In this document: positions 1 to 7,889 of the stretch, one piece after another | Layout: each line of letters begins with the position of its first letter | Numbering within the stretch: position 1 is the first letter of the stretch | Assembly: GCA_030146045.1 (NCBI GenBank) | Contig: JASLDG010000044.1 | Location: forward strand, 1 to 33,910 | Direction of reading: 5' to 3' | Length of the DNA: 33,910 nt | Source of the DNA: Candidatus Saccharimonadales bacterium | GTDB taxonomy: Bacteria; Patescibacteriota; Saccharimonadia; Saccharimonadales; Saccharimonadaceae | Position numbers and translations under genes: made by a program | Notes under the pieces: generated by a model | Told to the model about the DNA's origin: nothing | Seen by the model: only the letters and a program-made list of their open reading frames with translations | The model's database searches: none

Positions 1-38
1 CACGAAAAAATCCGACTTTCAGGTCGGGTTTTTTCGTG
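1..38 (-). terminator. Terminator after tRNA-Gln
   Basis: Near-perfect inverted repeat with a GC-rich core (CCGAC/GGTCGG) flanked by A6 and T6, ending in CACG/CGTG. It sits directly after the tRNA-Gln on the minus strand, and the encoded CCA of the tRNA overlaps its first base. The symmetric A/T flanks would let it work in both directions. Confidence 0.8.
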
Positions 39-111
39 GCTGGGGTGGAGGGGATCGAACCCCCGAATGCATGGACCAAAACCATGTGCCTTACCACTTG
101 GCGACACCCCA
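37..111 (-). tRNA. tRNA-Gln (anticodon TTG)
   Basis: The minus strand folds as a full cloverleaf. The acceptor stem is TGGGGTG/CACCCCA, the anticodon loop TTTTGGT gives anticodon TTG, the T-loop is GGTTCGATCC, the discriminator is G, and the 3' CCA is genome-encoded (positions 37-39). The body ends inside the following terminator, so no 3' trailer is needed beyond the hairpin. Anticodon and stem pairings are read directly from the sequence, and identity as glutamine tRNA is secure. Confidence 0.95.
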
Positions 112-149
112 ATGTGTCATTGCGAACTTCGCTAATAATCGCCCTGTAT

Positions 150-170
150 CTTACACGTGGCGACACCTTA
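150..170 (-). repeat. Degenerate copy of the tRNA-Gln 5' end
   Basis: About 19 bases (CTTAC-ACGTGGCGACACC on the plus strand) match the 5' third of the adjacent tRNA-Gln (CTTACCACTTGGCGACACC) with one gap and one mismatch, in the same orientation. No other part of the tRNA is present. It may be a remnant of a tandem duplication; chance similarity is possible at this length. Confidence 0.4.
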
Positions 171-233
171 TTGATACGCGATATACAGTATAACATACTT
201 CACCAAGGCTGCACAGGTGAGGGTAATCTGTAG

Positions 234-248
234 TGCTATACTAAGCTT
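234..248 (+). promoter_or_regulatory. Extended -10 promoter, leaderless start
   Basis: TGC-TATACT (TATACT at 237-242) leaves only 6 nt before the ATG at 249, so the predicted transcription start falls on the start codon. There is no Shine-Dalgarno between. Confidence 0.6.
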
Positions 249-668
249 ATGAACTTATTTCTTTCCTACGCCTATACCGATCGTAATCCTGAAGAGGCTA
301 CGCGTGAAGCAACCTTGATCGTCGAGACATTAAAGTCGCTCGGACATACTGTCTACTGCGACCGATTCGACCCAGTCCTCGCTACTGCACAGCAAACGGG
401 TGATGTTAAAACAATTTTCGATCATCTGCTTCCAAAAATTCCCGCTATGGATCGCCTTATCGTGATTGTTAGCTCGCCCCAGCGAAGCGTTGGGCAGCTG
501 ATTGAAGTAGGTGCCGCACTTGCTCAGCATGTTGTCGTTGATCTCTACGAATCGGCATCGGCCGCTGGTACAAGCTATCTGCCACAACTCGCGTCAAGTC
601 ACCATGTCTGGCAAGACTACGAAGATCTCAGCGATCAACTATCTCGTGATTTCAGTGGCAACATATAA
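249..668 (+). CDS. Nucleoside 2-deoxyribosyltransferase-like / TIR-like small protein
   Basis: A 139-residue protein with a Rossmann-like pattern. An N-terminal strand (NLFLSYAYTDRNPEE) is followed by a helix, a second strand (GHTVYCDR), a hydrophobic strand (DRLIVIVSS), and the C-terminal motif S-x2-S-VGQLIEVGAALAQ-x-V. The E-x-G-x-A-x-A pattern after a Gly/Ser-rich loop resembles nucleoside 2-deoxyribosyltransferases, where the Glu is the nucleophile, and the related TIR fold. The first strand SYAYTD is also TIR-like. Length suits an NDT single domain. The start is fixed by the -10 box 6 nt upstream. It converges with the uvrA-like gene, with 4 nt between the stop codons and no terminator. 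The enzymatic role (nucleoside salvage versus nucleotide hydrolysis) cannot be decided from sequence. Confidence 0.6.
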   Translation: MNLFLSYAYTDRNPEEATREATLIVETLKSLGHTVYCDRFDPVLATAQQTGDVKTIFDHLLPKIPAMDRLIVIVSSPQRSVGQLIEVGAALAQHVVVDLYESASAAGTSYLPQLASSHHVWQDYEDLSDQLSRDFSGNI

Positions 669-672
669 TATA

Positions 673-2907
673 TCACACGTAATGGGCTGTTAATGACACC
701 TTATTCTTCGCTAGATCAGCCGGCGTACCCTCAAACAAAACCTGGCCTCCGCGCGTACCCCCTTCAGGACCCATGTCAATAATCCAGTCCGCTTGACGGA
801 TCACATCGAGATTATGCTCAATCACCACTACGGTATTACCACTCTCCACTAAACGATTCATAATAGCAAGCAAGTGCTCAATATCCGACATATGGAGACC
901 CGTTGTTGGCTCGTCCATAACATAGATACTGCCTTTTTTATGGAGCTCACCGGCTAATTTAATACGCTGACATTCGCCGCCGCTGAGCGTACTCAATGGC
1001 TGTCCGAGGGTAAGATAGCCAACACCGACATCATGCATCGCTTGCAATATGCGCGTCATTTCTTTTTGATCGAAAAACTCAAGCGCCTGATCGACGGTCA
1101 TTTCAAGTACATCACTAATTGACACACCGTTCAGCTTCATGGCGAGTACTTCGGCTTTAAATCGTTTGCCGCCGCACACCTCGCAGGGTGTTTGCACGCC
1201 GTCCAAAAAAGCAAGGTCAGTATAAATCACGCCCGCACCTTGGCAATTTTCACACGCGCCTTTCGAGTTAAAGCTAAAGAGGCCTGGTGCCGCCCCATTT
1301 GCCTTGGCGAAGGCTTTACGGATAGCATCCATAATACCCGTATAGGTCGCTGGGTTTGAGCGACGATTTGCACCAACTGCCGACTGATCAATCACGACGG
1401 CTTCGGGGTGTTCTCGTAAAAATACCTGATTAATCAGGCTACTTTTACCCGAACCGGCAACGCCCGTCACCACCGTCATAATACCCGTCGGAATATCTAC
1501 ACTGACATCCTTCAGATTGTGAAGTGTCGCATTCCTGATAGCGAGCGCACCCGTGGCAGAGCGAAAGGCATCCTTGACCGGCAGCTGTCTGCCAAGAAAC
1601 CGACCGGTAAGCGTATCAGCAGCCAGCAGCTCTTGGTACGACCCGTCAAACACAATTTCACCGCCCTTACTACCGGCGTGCGGACCGACATCAATAATAT
1701 AGTCGGCAATCTTGATAACATCAGGATCGTGCTCGACAACCAGCACCGTGTTGCCTTTATCGCGCAGCTTCTGAAGCAGCTCGTTGAGACGATGGACGTC
1801 ACGCGGATGGAGCCCAACACTCGGTTCGTCAAAAATGTACGTCACATCAACCAAACTACTCGAAAGATGCTTCACCATTTTGATGCGCTGCGATTCACCA
1901 CCGGAAAGTGTATCGGTTTCACGACTGAGGCTTAGATACCCAAGCCCAATATCCACCATATGCTGCAAGCGTTCAGTTAACGTCTGAACGATACTCGCCG
2001 CAACCGGATCGGTAACCTTAGCGAGCTCCGGTATCAGCGCTTCAACTTCCATCGCCGCCATTTCGGCAATTGAAAGCCCGTTGATTTTAGCTGCAAGTAC
2101 TGTCTGGTTTAAACGCGTTCCATGACAAACAGGACACTCAGCTTCATGAATATATGGTGCGACTGCTTTCTGTGTCCGTTCTGAAAGAGACTTCAAGTCA
2201 CGCTTGATATAATTTTGCGTGATTTTCTCGAGCACACCAAGATAGGTAATGTTAATCGTATTTGTCCCCATTGCCATCTTAAACTTGCGATTTTTACCCC
2301 ACAAAAGGAGCTCAAGTTCTTCGGCCGTATAGTCAGAGAGCTTTTTATCTTGGTTAAAATACCCCGATGCCACATAGCTATTCATTTCCCATGTGGCAAA
2401 AAACGGCACATTGACCGCGCCTTCGGCCAGTGATTTCGACTTATCAATCAACGCATCTTCATCGATCGTCAGCTTTGTGCCTGACCCTCCACATTCCATA
2501 CACATACCATTCGGGTCATTGAATGAAAAATAGTACGACGCGCCAACATAGGGCAGGGCAATGCGCGAGTAGAGGAGTCGAAGCACCGAATAAATATCGG
2601 TAATCGTGCCGACCGTCGAGTGAGCGCCGCCGCCAAGTCGCTTCTGATCAACAATTACCGCCATACTGAGATTATGTATTTCGTCGGCGTCTGGCTGCGG
2701 ATATTTCGGCAAAAATCCACGAATAAACGCACTGAAATTCTCATACAATTGACGCTGTGCCTCCGAGGCGATCGTATCGAAAACTATTGAACTTTTACCC
2801 GATCCCGAAACGCCCGTAAAAATCGTTATTTTTCGCTTCGGAATCCGCACCGACACATCTTTAAGATTGTTTTCGCGTGCGCCTTTGATTTCAATATATT
2901 CTTGCAT
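673..2907 (-). CDS. uvrA: UvrA-like ABC ATPase lacking the UvrB-binding domain
   Basis: A 744-residue twin ABC ATPase of the UvrA family. Walker A motifs are TGVSGSGKSS (residues 31-40) and TGVAGSGKSS in the second half. ABC signatures are LSGGESQRIK and LSGGECQRIK. Zinc-knuckle pairs CMECGGSG (136-139), CPVCHGTR, CENCQGAG and CEVCGGKRF are present. After STVGTITDIYSVLRLLYSR the sequence goes straight to the first zinc knuckle, so the UvrB-binding domain of canonical UvrA (about 940 aa) is missing. This matches the short UvrA paralogues (class II, UvrA2/DrrC-like) linked in other bacteria to drug or damage tolerance rather than to UvrABC excision. The ATG at 2907 is preferred because it begins the conserved EYIEIKGARENNLK. 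It follows the gnd stop by one base, so the two are co-transcribed. The stop codon is TGA. Confidence 0.9.
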   Translation of the reverse strand: MQEYIEIKGARENNLKDVSVRIPKRKITIFTGVSGSGKSSIVFDTIASEAQRQLYENFSAFIRGFLPKYPQPDADEIHNLSMAVIVDQKRLGGGAHSTVGTITDIYSVLRLLYSRIALPYVGASYYFSFNDPNGMCMECGGSGTKLTIDEDALIDKSKSLAEGAVNVPFFATWEMNSYVASGYFNQDKKLSDYTAEELELLLWGKNRKFKMAMGTNTINITYLGVLEKITQNYIKRDLKSLSERTQKAVAPYIHEAECPVCHGTRLNQTVLAAKINGLSIAEMAAMEVEALIPELAKVTDPVAASIVQTLTERLQHMVDIGLGYLSLSRETDTLSGGESQRIKMVKHLSSSLVDVTYIFDEPSVGLHPRDVHRLNELLQKLRDKGNTVLVVEHDPDVIKIADYIIDVGPHAGSKGGEIVFDGSYQELLAADTLTGRFLGRQLPVKDAFRSATGALAIRNATLHNLKDVSVDIPTGIMTVVTGVAGSGKSSLINQVFLREHPEAVVIDQSAVGANRRSNPATYTGIMDAIRKAFAKANGAAPGLFSFNSKGACENCQGAGVIYTDLAFLDGVQTPCEVCGGKRFKAEVLAMKLNGVSISDVLEMTVDQALEFFDQKEMTRILQAMHDVGVGYLTLGQPLSTLSGGECQRIKLAGELHKKGSIYVMDEPTTGLHMSDIEHLLAIMNRLVESGNTVVVIEHNLDVIRQADWIIDMGPEGGTRGGQVLFEGTPADLAKNKVSLTAHYV

Positions 2908-2908
2908 A

Positions 2909-3817
2909 CTACTGCTTGCCGTTAATATCATGGCCACCAAACTTCGCGCGCATTGCGGCAAGTAGTTTGGTAGAGAAGTCTACAGTACCTTGCTGTGATG
3001 CAAGACGCACATCAAATGATGCCTGGATTGCTGGCATTGAGATACCTAGTTCGTTCGCCGTCTCGAGCGTCCAACGAGCTTCGCCACTTTCAGCAACGAC
3101 GCCACTAATGCCATCAAGATTTGGATTTTCATGAAGTGCCTGGCGTGTTAAATCATTCAGCCAACTCGTCACGACGCTTGACTGCTGCCACACATCGCCA
3201 GCTGCCGCCAAATCGAGGTCTTTATATGGACCTTCGCGGAGTACTCGGTAGCCTTCAGCTAAACTCTGCATCATGCCGTATTCAATCGCATTATGCACCA
3301 TTTTAACAAAATGCCCTGTGCCCGTTTCACCAAAATGCTGGTGTCCACCGCGCGGCGCCGCTAGCGTATCGAGAACTGGCACCAGTCGCTCGTAATGATC
3401 GCGGTTACCGCCAACCATCATAGAAAAGCCGTTTTCAAGCCCCCATACACCACCACTCGTACCAATATCAAGGAGTTCCGAGCCGGCATCATGTGCATGT
3501 TTCGCTCTGAGCGCATCGCCGCGATAGTCGCTATTACCACCATCGATGATCGTGCTGCCCGCTGGTAAAATCTCCAACCACTCGTTGACTTTAAAATTAA
3601 TCACCTCCGCAGGGAGCATAATCCAGAGCACTACCGGTTCGCCGCCAAATGCATCAACCACCTCTTGATCAGTATAGGCAGGAATCGCTCCAAACGCTTT
3701 AGCTTCGTCAACCTTTTCGGGGCTCCGGTTGTGCGCCACCACTTCATGGCCACCTTCGACCAGTTTTTTAGCAATCTGTCCGCCCATACGGCCTAGTCCC
3801 GAAATAGCAATCTTCAT
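2909..3817 (-). CDS. gnd: 6-phosphogluconate dehydrogenase (decarboxylating), short form
   Basis: A 302-residue NAD(P)-dependent 6-phosphogluconate dehydrogenase that oxidises and decarboxylates 6-phosphogluconate to ribulose 5-phosphate. The N-terminal Rossmann motif is GLGRMGGQIAKKL, followed by the substrate-binding GNSDYRGD and DIGTSGGVWGLENG, then TGTGHFVKMVHNAIEYG, which contains the catalytic Lys. The length matches the short GntZ/YqeC class, which lacks the C-terminal duplication of the ~470-aa E. coli enzyme; that class is often NAD-dependent. The start at 3817 is chosen over an upstream in-frame start because AGGAGG lies 5 nt before it. It heads an operon with the UvrA-like gene and is preceded by an extended -10 promoter. 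Confidence 0.93.
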   Translation of the reverse strand: MKIAISGLGRMGGQIAKKLVEGGHEVVAHNRSPEKVDEAKAFGAIPAYTDQEVVDAFGGEPVVLWIMLPAEVINFKVNEWLEILPAGSTIIDGGNSDYRGDALRAKHAHDAGSELLDIGTSGGVWGLENGFSMMVGGNRDHYERLVPVLDTLAAPRGGHQHFGETGTGHFVKMVHNAIEYGMMQSLAEGYRVLREGPYKDLDLAAAGDVWQQSSVVTSWLNDLTRQALHENPNLDGISGVVAESGEARWTLETANELGISMPAIQASFDVRLASQQGTVDFSTKLLAAMRAKFGGHDINGKQ

Positions 3818-3848
3818 GTCGTCCTCCTGCTTATACCTACTTGTTTCA

Positions 3849-3857
3849 ATTATATCA
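3849..3857 (-). promoter_or_regulatory. Extended -10 promoter of gnd
   Basis: On the minus strand TGA-TATAAT (3857-3849), with no good -35 element. The predicted start gives a leader of about 25 nt containing the AGGAGG Shine-Dalgarno of gnd. Confidence 0.55.
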
Positions 3858-3896
3858 CTCAAGTATATAGGCCACGGTGCGCCACAATACCAATCA

Positions 3897-5858
3897 CTAC
3901 TCGAGCCGCCTTAGAATCATCGCCGTCCGAGCCGGCAGATAGAGAAGAAGCTTACCATCAACCGTCCAATAGCGCATCACACTATCAATTCGATTCTGCC
4001 CGCCGTAGATTGAATCATCACTCGACAAGGCTACTTCGTACATGTCGCCCGGCGCAGGGATTGCATAGCTTTGGTATGATTCGGTGGGGGAGAGATTAGT
4101 CACAACCACGTAGTCGTCGCGCGCAAAACTCATCACATGATCGTCCTGGTGAATATACTGATAGTGAATCGGCCCTTCCAGTCGTTTTGCACGCTCAACC
4201 AATGCTTGATCAAAATTTGCCAACCACTGGTATTTCAGATGAAGATTATCGACCAGTGACCATTGCCGCCGCGCGTATTGATACGACCATTCATTACCTT
4301 CACGGGGGAAATCAACCCATTCCGGATGGCCAAATTCGTTCCCCATAAAGTTCATATACCCACCGCCGTGTGTTGTCGCCGTCAGAAGTCGAATGATCTT
4401 GTGGAGTGCCATCGCCCGATCGACACTTGGATCGGTATCATTGGCGCTCATATGCCAATACATCGCTTCGTCGGCAAGCCGGAACATGATGGTTTTATCA
4501 CCCACAAGTGCCTGATCGTGACTTTCTACATAACTAATCACTTTTTCTTCGGGTCGGTGGGCTGTCAAATCGTACAAAAGCCCCGCCAAATCCCAATCCT
4601 CATCTTTTTGCTCCTTCAACAGCTTAATCCAAAGATCGGGTACTCCCATACTCAAACGATAATCAAATCCAATCCCACCGTCCACTTGCGGCGCAGCGAG
4701 GCCTGGCATACCACTCATATCTTCGGCAATCATCAGCGCATCGGGCCGTAAACCATGCGTCAGTGCCGCCGCCATTACCAAATAGGCAAGCGCGTCCATA
4801 TCGGTTGCCTCGCTAAAATAATCATCATAGCTTGTAAACGCCTTGTCCATGCCGTGATGGGTATAGAGCATGCTCGTCACGCCATCGAATCGGAACCCAT
4901 CAACATGAAATTCATCAAGCCAGTAGCGCAAGTTGCTGAGCAAAAAATGCGCCACTTGCGGCTTACCGTAGTCAAACGTGCGCGAATCCCACAATTTATG
5001 CGTTCCGCGCGCACCCTTGTAAAAATATTGATACAATGTTCCGTCGAACTTACTCAAGCCCTCCTCTTCGTTTTTGACTGCATGCGAATGAACGATGTCG
5101 ATGATGACACGAAGCCCCATACCATGCGCTGTATCAATCAGCGCTTTTAGATCGTCAGGTGTTCCAAATCGCGAACTCGGCGCAAAGTAATTCGATACAT
5201 GGTACCCAAAACTGCCATAGTACGGATGTTCGGCAATCGCCATGAGTTGTACTATCGTATACCCGGCCGTTTTGATGCGAGGCAGTACATCGCGAGTAAA
5301 TTCGGCATACGTTGCTACTTTTTCGTCTTCGCCACTCATACCGATATGTGCTTCATAGATCATCGGATTAGTAGGGGAGGAGACGGGTGTTTCGTGCTGC
5401 CATGTAAACGGTACGTCAGGGTGCCACACCCCTGCCACAAACGTCTTGTCGTCGTTTTGTATCACACGCTTTGCATATGCCGGAATACGGAAGCCGTCGC
5501 CACCGCGCCAAAAAAGATGGAGCTTGTACGTATCGCCATGCTTCAACGTATCGAGCGGGAACGAACCCTCCCATATGCCATCATCGTTTTTGGTAAGCGC
5601 ATATGCCTCTTCATCCTTCCACCCGCAAAAATCACCCACTATATACATTTTTTTAGCGTAGGGCGCCCATTCACGAACCACCCAAGCATCTGACGTACGA
5701 TGAAGCCCAAAGTACAGATGTCCCAGTGCAAAATCTTGTACGCTCTTACCATCCAAAATCTTCACTACCGTCTGCACGATAGCTTTCTGGCGCGCCTCGA
5801 GCTTATCTTTGTAGGGCTCAAGCCACGGGTCTTTGTCGATCAATGCCTGTATTGCCAT
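3897..5858 (-). CDS. glgB: 1,4-alpha-glucan branching enzyme (GH13)
   Basis: A roughly 653-residue GH13 enzyme. It has an N-terminal CBM48-like beta domain (VREWAPYAKKMYIVGDFCGW), a TIM-barrel, and a C-terminal beta domain ending in LLYLPARTAMILRRLE. The four GH13 regions are visible: DIVHSHAVKN, GFRFDGVTSM (Asp nucleophile, about residue 324), AEDMSGMP (Glu acid/base) and YVESHDQ. The reaction would form alpha-1,6 branches in glycogen. Residues around the barrel (YGSFGYHVSNYFAPSSRFGTPDDLK) are typical of the eukaryote-like branching-enzyme subgroup. The ATG at 5858 is preferred over a TTG seven codons upstream because a TGG-TACAAT box lies 11 nt before it. No glycogen synthase or phosphorylase lies nearby, so the donor glucan pathway is not shown here. 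Confidence 0.92.
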   Translation of the reverse strand: MAIQALIDKDPWLEPYKDKLEARQKAIVQTVVKILDGKSVQDFALGHLYFGLHRTSDAWVVREWAPYAKKMYIVGDFCGWKDEEAYALTKNDDGIWEGSFPLDTLKHGDTYKLHLFWRGGDGFRIPAYAKRVIQNDDKTFVAGVWHPDVPFTWQHETPVSSPTNPMIYEAHIGMSGEDEKVATYAEFTRDVLPRIKTAGYTIVQLMAIAEHPYYGSFGYHVSNYFAPSSRFGTPDDLKALIDTAHGMGLRVIIDIVHSHAVKNEEEGLSKFDGTLYQYFYKGARGTHKLWDSRTFDYGKPQVAHFLLSNLRYWLDEFHVDGFRFDGVTSMLYTHHGMDKAFTSYDDYFSEATDMDALAYLVMAAALTHGLRPDALMIAEDMSGMPGLAAPQVDGGIGFDYRLSMGVPDLWIKLLKEQKDEDWDLAGLLYDLTAHRPEEKVISYVESHDQALVGDKTIMFRLADEAMYWHMSANDTDPSVDRAMALHKIIRLLTATTHGGGYMNFMGNEFGHPEWVDFPREGNEWSYQYARRQWSLVDNLHLKYQWLANFDQALVERAKRLEGPIHYQYIHQDDHVMSFARDDYVVVTNLSPTESYQSYAIPAPGDMYEVALSSDDSIYGGQNRIDSVMRYWTVDGKLLLYLPARTAMILRRLE

Positions 5859-5869
5859 AAGTACTTTCA

Positions 5870-5878
5870 ATTGTACCA
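5870..5878 (-). promoter_or_regulatory. Extended -10 promoter of glgB, very short leader
   Basis: On the minus strand TGG-TACAAT (TACAAT at 5875-5870) is followed by 11 nt and the ATG at 5858, implying a leader of about 4-5 nt. It lies just past the terminator of the upstream hydrolase gene. Confidence 0.5.
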
Positions 5879-5886
5879 AAATCAGG

Positions 5887-5924
5887 GCAAAAAAACACCG
5901 CTCTGATGCGAGCGGTGTTTTAAA
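5887..5924 (-). terminator. Rho-independent terminator of the membrane hydrolase gene
   Basis: AAAACACCGCTC / GAGCGGTGTTTT stem with a 6-nt loop. On the minus strand it is followed by a T-run. It lies 22 nt after the stop of the gene at 5947-7743. Confidence 0.85.
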
Positions 5925-5946
5925 TATTTTAAATATTAACGACTAA

Positions 5947-7743
5947 TTATTTCTTACCACCAAGAAAGGTACCGAGGAGACCCATACCTGTTCCGATTGG
6001 ATCAGCCTGGAACTGCTGTGGAGTCGGAAGCTTTGGAATAGTTGGTACTACTGGCGCAGGGGCGTTTACTGTTGCATTGACCGACGCAGCAGGCTTGCCG
6101 TTCGAAGGCGCAATCCACTGATTGATCGTATTTGCAACACCATTGCCGCCACCTTGTGGTTTAGCAACAGGCGCAGCACCACCAAGACCTTGGGTAACTG
6201 TGCTGATTGCCGTATTAATACTCTCTGGCGTTGGGTTTGCAATTGCCTTTTGAACTGGCTTGATCGCATCTGCAAGTGGTTGGAATGCCGCTGTTACATT
6301 GCCGAGGCCCGGTGCTACAGTATCACCAACCTCACGAGCATTAATGTTACCGTTCGAATCACCTTCGAGCAATTTTGCTGCATGATCGATATTCGCAGGA
6401 GTCGCAATACCGTTATTCTTTTGAAGAGTTGCCGTTATGCCCGATTCGTAAGCCTTACCAGTCATCGGATTAATGACTCGAGTGCCGCTATTGAAGTGAC
6501 GTGTTGTTGAACCATCGGCATTCTTTGTTATAGCGTATGGTGTACCTGAATGCGCATCAAGTTCGTGCGTACCGAGATATGCGGTACCGAGTCCGTTCGA
6601 AAGTGCACGGAAAGGATTAATTGTTCCGTCTTTATCGACAGTTGCCGTCCATACATCTCCCGTACCGCGACCACCATGAGCCATGCCGCCATCGTTCACA
6701 TCATAAGTAATTTTGCTCCCATTTTTTGGACCGGGATTCTCTGTTGATACGCCAAAGGCTTTCAAAATAGGACTTACCGTACTGCTGTTTGCAACACTAT
6801 GAGGAGCAAACAGACCATTGTTTGGTGCGTATGGCGTCGCAATTGCCCTTACATTCAAATCAGGACGTTCAGCCGCAGCTTTCAGTGCACCAGTACCACC
6901 TTGCGAGTGACTCACTACAGTATCACCAGGGCGTGCCTGTGCCAAAATAGCTTGCTTTGCTTGCTCACCGGACTGATCCCATGTTTGGCGCTCGCCAGGA
7001 ATAATACCACCGATTTCAGCATCATATCGCGCAACGCGTGGCCCACCGTTAAATCCAGCAACACCAGCTTGACGAGCTGCATCCGGCATCACATTAGATC
7101 GACCCTGCGTATGTCCAGGTACAAAGATTGGATTACTTGGTGCATTAGGATCCAATGGCTTCACGACCGCGGCTGTTTCGTATTCGATTCGCGTTGATCC
7201 ATGCGAGGTACCTAAATCAAGACCTTTACTTAACGCGAGCGCGTTCAAGAAAATACCACCTGTTGACACAACACCAGCTGCAACAGCAAGGCCACGTCGA
7301 CCGATCGCAAGACGGATTCTTTCCATACGAGTCAGTTTTTCATTAGGATTTTCGGCCTTTTCAAGCAATTGCTGTTTGCGTTCAGCCATATTCATCTGAG
7401 TGATAGACATCTCAGCACCAAGACGACTAAGGCTCAACCGACCAAGTGTTCGGCGTAGCGAGAACTTCTTGTGCTCGAGAGCTTCTTGTTCAGCTGCTGC
7501 TTGATCTTCTATTGTATCTGAAAAGGTAGGTGTAGATTCACTTACTACAGGAGTACTCTCGGCACCGTACTGCTTTATCGCATTAATATATTTACTTGTT
7601 ATCTGGTCGATCTCAGGAATCGACTGTGCTTCAAATAGACCTGGCGTATCGCCAAAATCTTGCGTCATTTGATCATTGAAACGATCAGTCACCTCGTTGG
7701 GCGAGAGAGGGGTTTCGGTGGGTGCTTTCTCTTGTACTTTCAT
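5947..7743 (-). CDS. Membrane-anchored alpha/beta-hydrolase-like protein
   Basis: A 598-residue protein of unknown specific function. Residues 1-150 are charged and helical with no signal peptide. A hydrophobic segment (about 150-174) could anchor it. The segment after it holds a serine hydrolase-like core: a strand followed by FVPGHTQG, then GDTVVSHSQGGTGALKAAAE with the candidate nucleophile Ser280 in a G/S-H-S-Q-G-G elbow, and AIATPYAP. The C-terminal part is Asn/Pro/Gly-rich and ends near GTGMGLLGTFLGGKK. The elbow and surrounding layout recall PE-PPE/cutinase-like hydrolases, and a clearer PE-PPE-like protein sits at 26232-27815. The start is supported by AAAGGTAG and by a promoter about 30 nt upstream. 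The cellular side of the C-terminal domain is inferred to be extracytoplasmic. Confidence 0.55.
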   Translation of the reverse strand: MKVQEKAPTETPLSPNEVTDRFNDQMTQDFGDTPGLFEAQSIPEIDQITSKYINAIKQYGAESTPVVSESTPTFSDTIEDQAAAEQEALEHKKFSLRRTLGRLSLSRLGAEMSITQMNMAERKQQLLEKAENPNEKLTRMERIRLAIGRRGLAVAAGVVSTGGIFLNALALSKGLDLGTSHGSTRIEYETAAVVKPLDPNAPSNPIFVPGHTQGRSNVMPDAARQAGVAGFNGGPRVARYDAEIGGIIPGERQTWDQSGEQAKQAILAQARPGDTVVSHSQGGTGALKAAAERPDLNVRAIATPYAPNNGLFAPHSVANSSTVSPILKAFGVSTENPGPKNGSKITYDVNDGGMAHGGRGTGDVWTATVDKDGTINPFRALSNGLGTAYLGTHELDAHSGTPYAITKNADGSTTRHFNSGTRVINPMTGKAYESGITATLQKNNGIATPANIDHAAKLLEGDSNGNINAREVGDTVAPGLGNVTAAFQPLADAIKPVQKAIANPTPESINTAISTVTQGLGGAAPVAKPQGGGNGVANTINQWIAPSNGKPAASVNATVNAPAPVVPTIPKLPTPQQFQADPIGTGMGLLGTFLGGKK

Positions 7744-7778
7744 GATTATGCTACTACCTTTACCTTATTTCTGTATCC

Positions 7779-7807
7779 ATGTTATCACTTATTTGACAAA
7801 AAGTCAA
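7779..7807 (-). promoter_or_regulatory. Promoter with overlapping inverted repeat
   Basis: Minus strand TTGACT (7807-7802), 17-nt spacer, TAACAT (7784-7779) preceded by TGA. An inverted repeat TTGAC-5nt-GTCAA (7793-7807) overlaps the -35 box and could be an operator. It drives the membrane hydrolase gene with a leader of about 30 nt. Confidence 0.55.
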
Positions 7808-7870
7808 TAGTATAAACACAGATTATTTATATGTGCAATTTTATGTTTATGCTAATATATGAGTTCCGTC

Positions 7871-7889
7871 TGATATACTAGTAAGCAAG
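7871..7889 (+). promoter_or_regulatory. Extended -10 promoter, near-leaderless start
   Basis: TGA-TATACT (TATACT 7874-7879) is 10 nt before the ATG at 7890, with no Shine-Dalgarno. The predicted leader is 3-4 nt. Confidence 0.55.

Noticed and set aside
4263..5693. Plus-strand ORFs opposite glgB
   Set aside because: No recognisable domain; glgB motifs on the minus strand explain the whole stretch.
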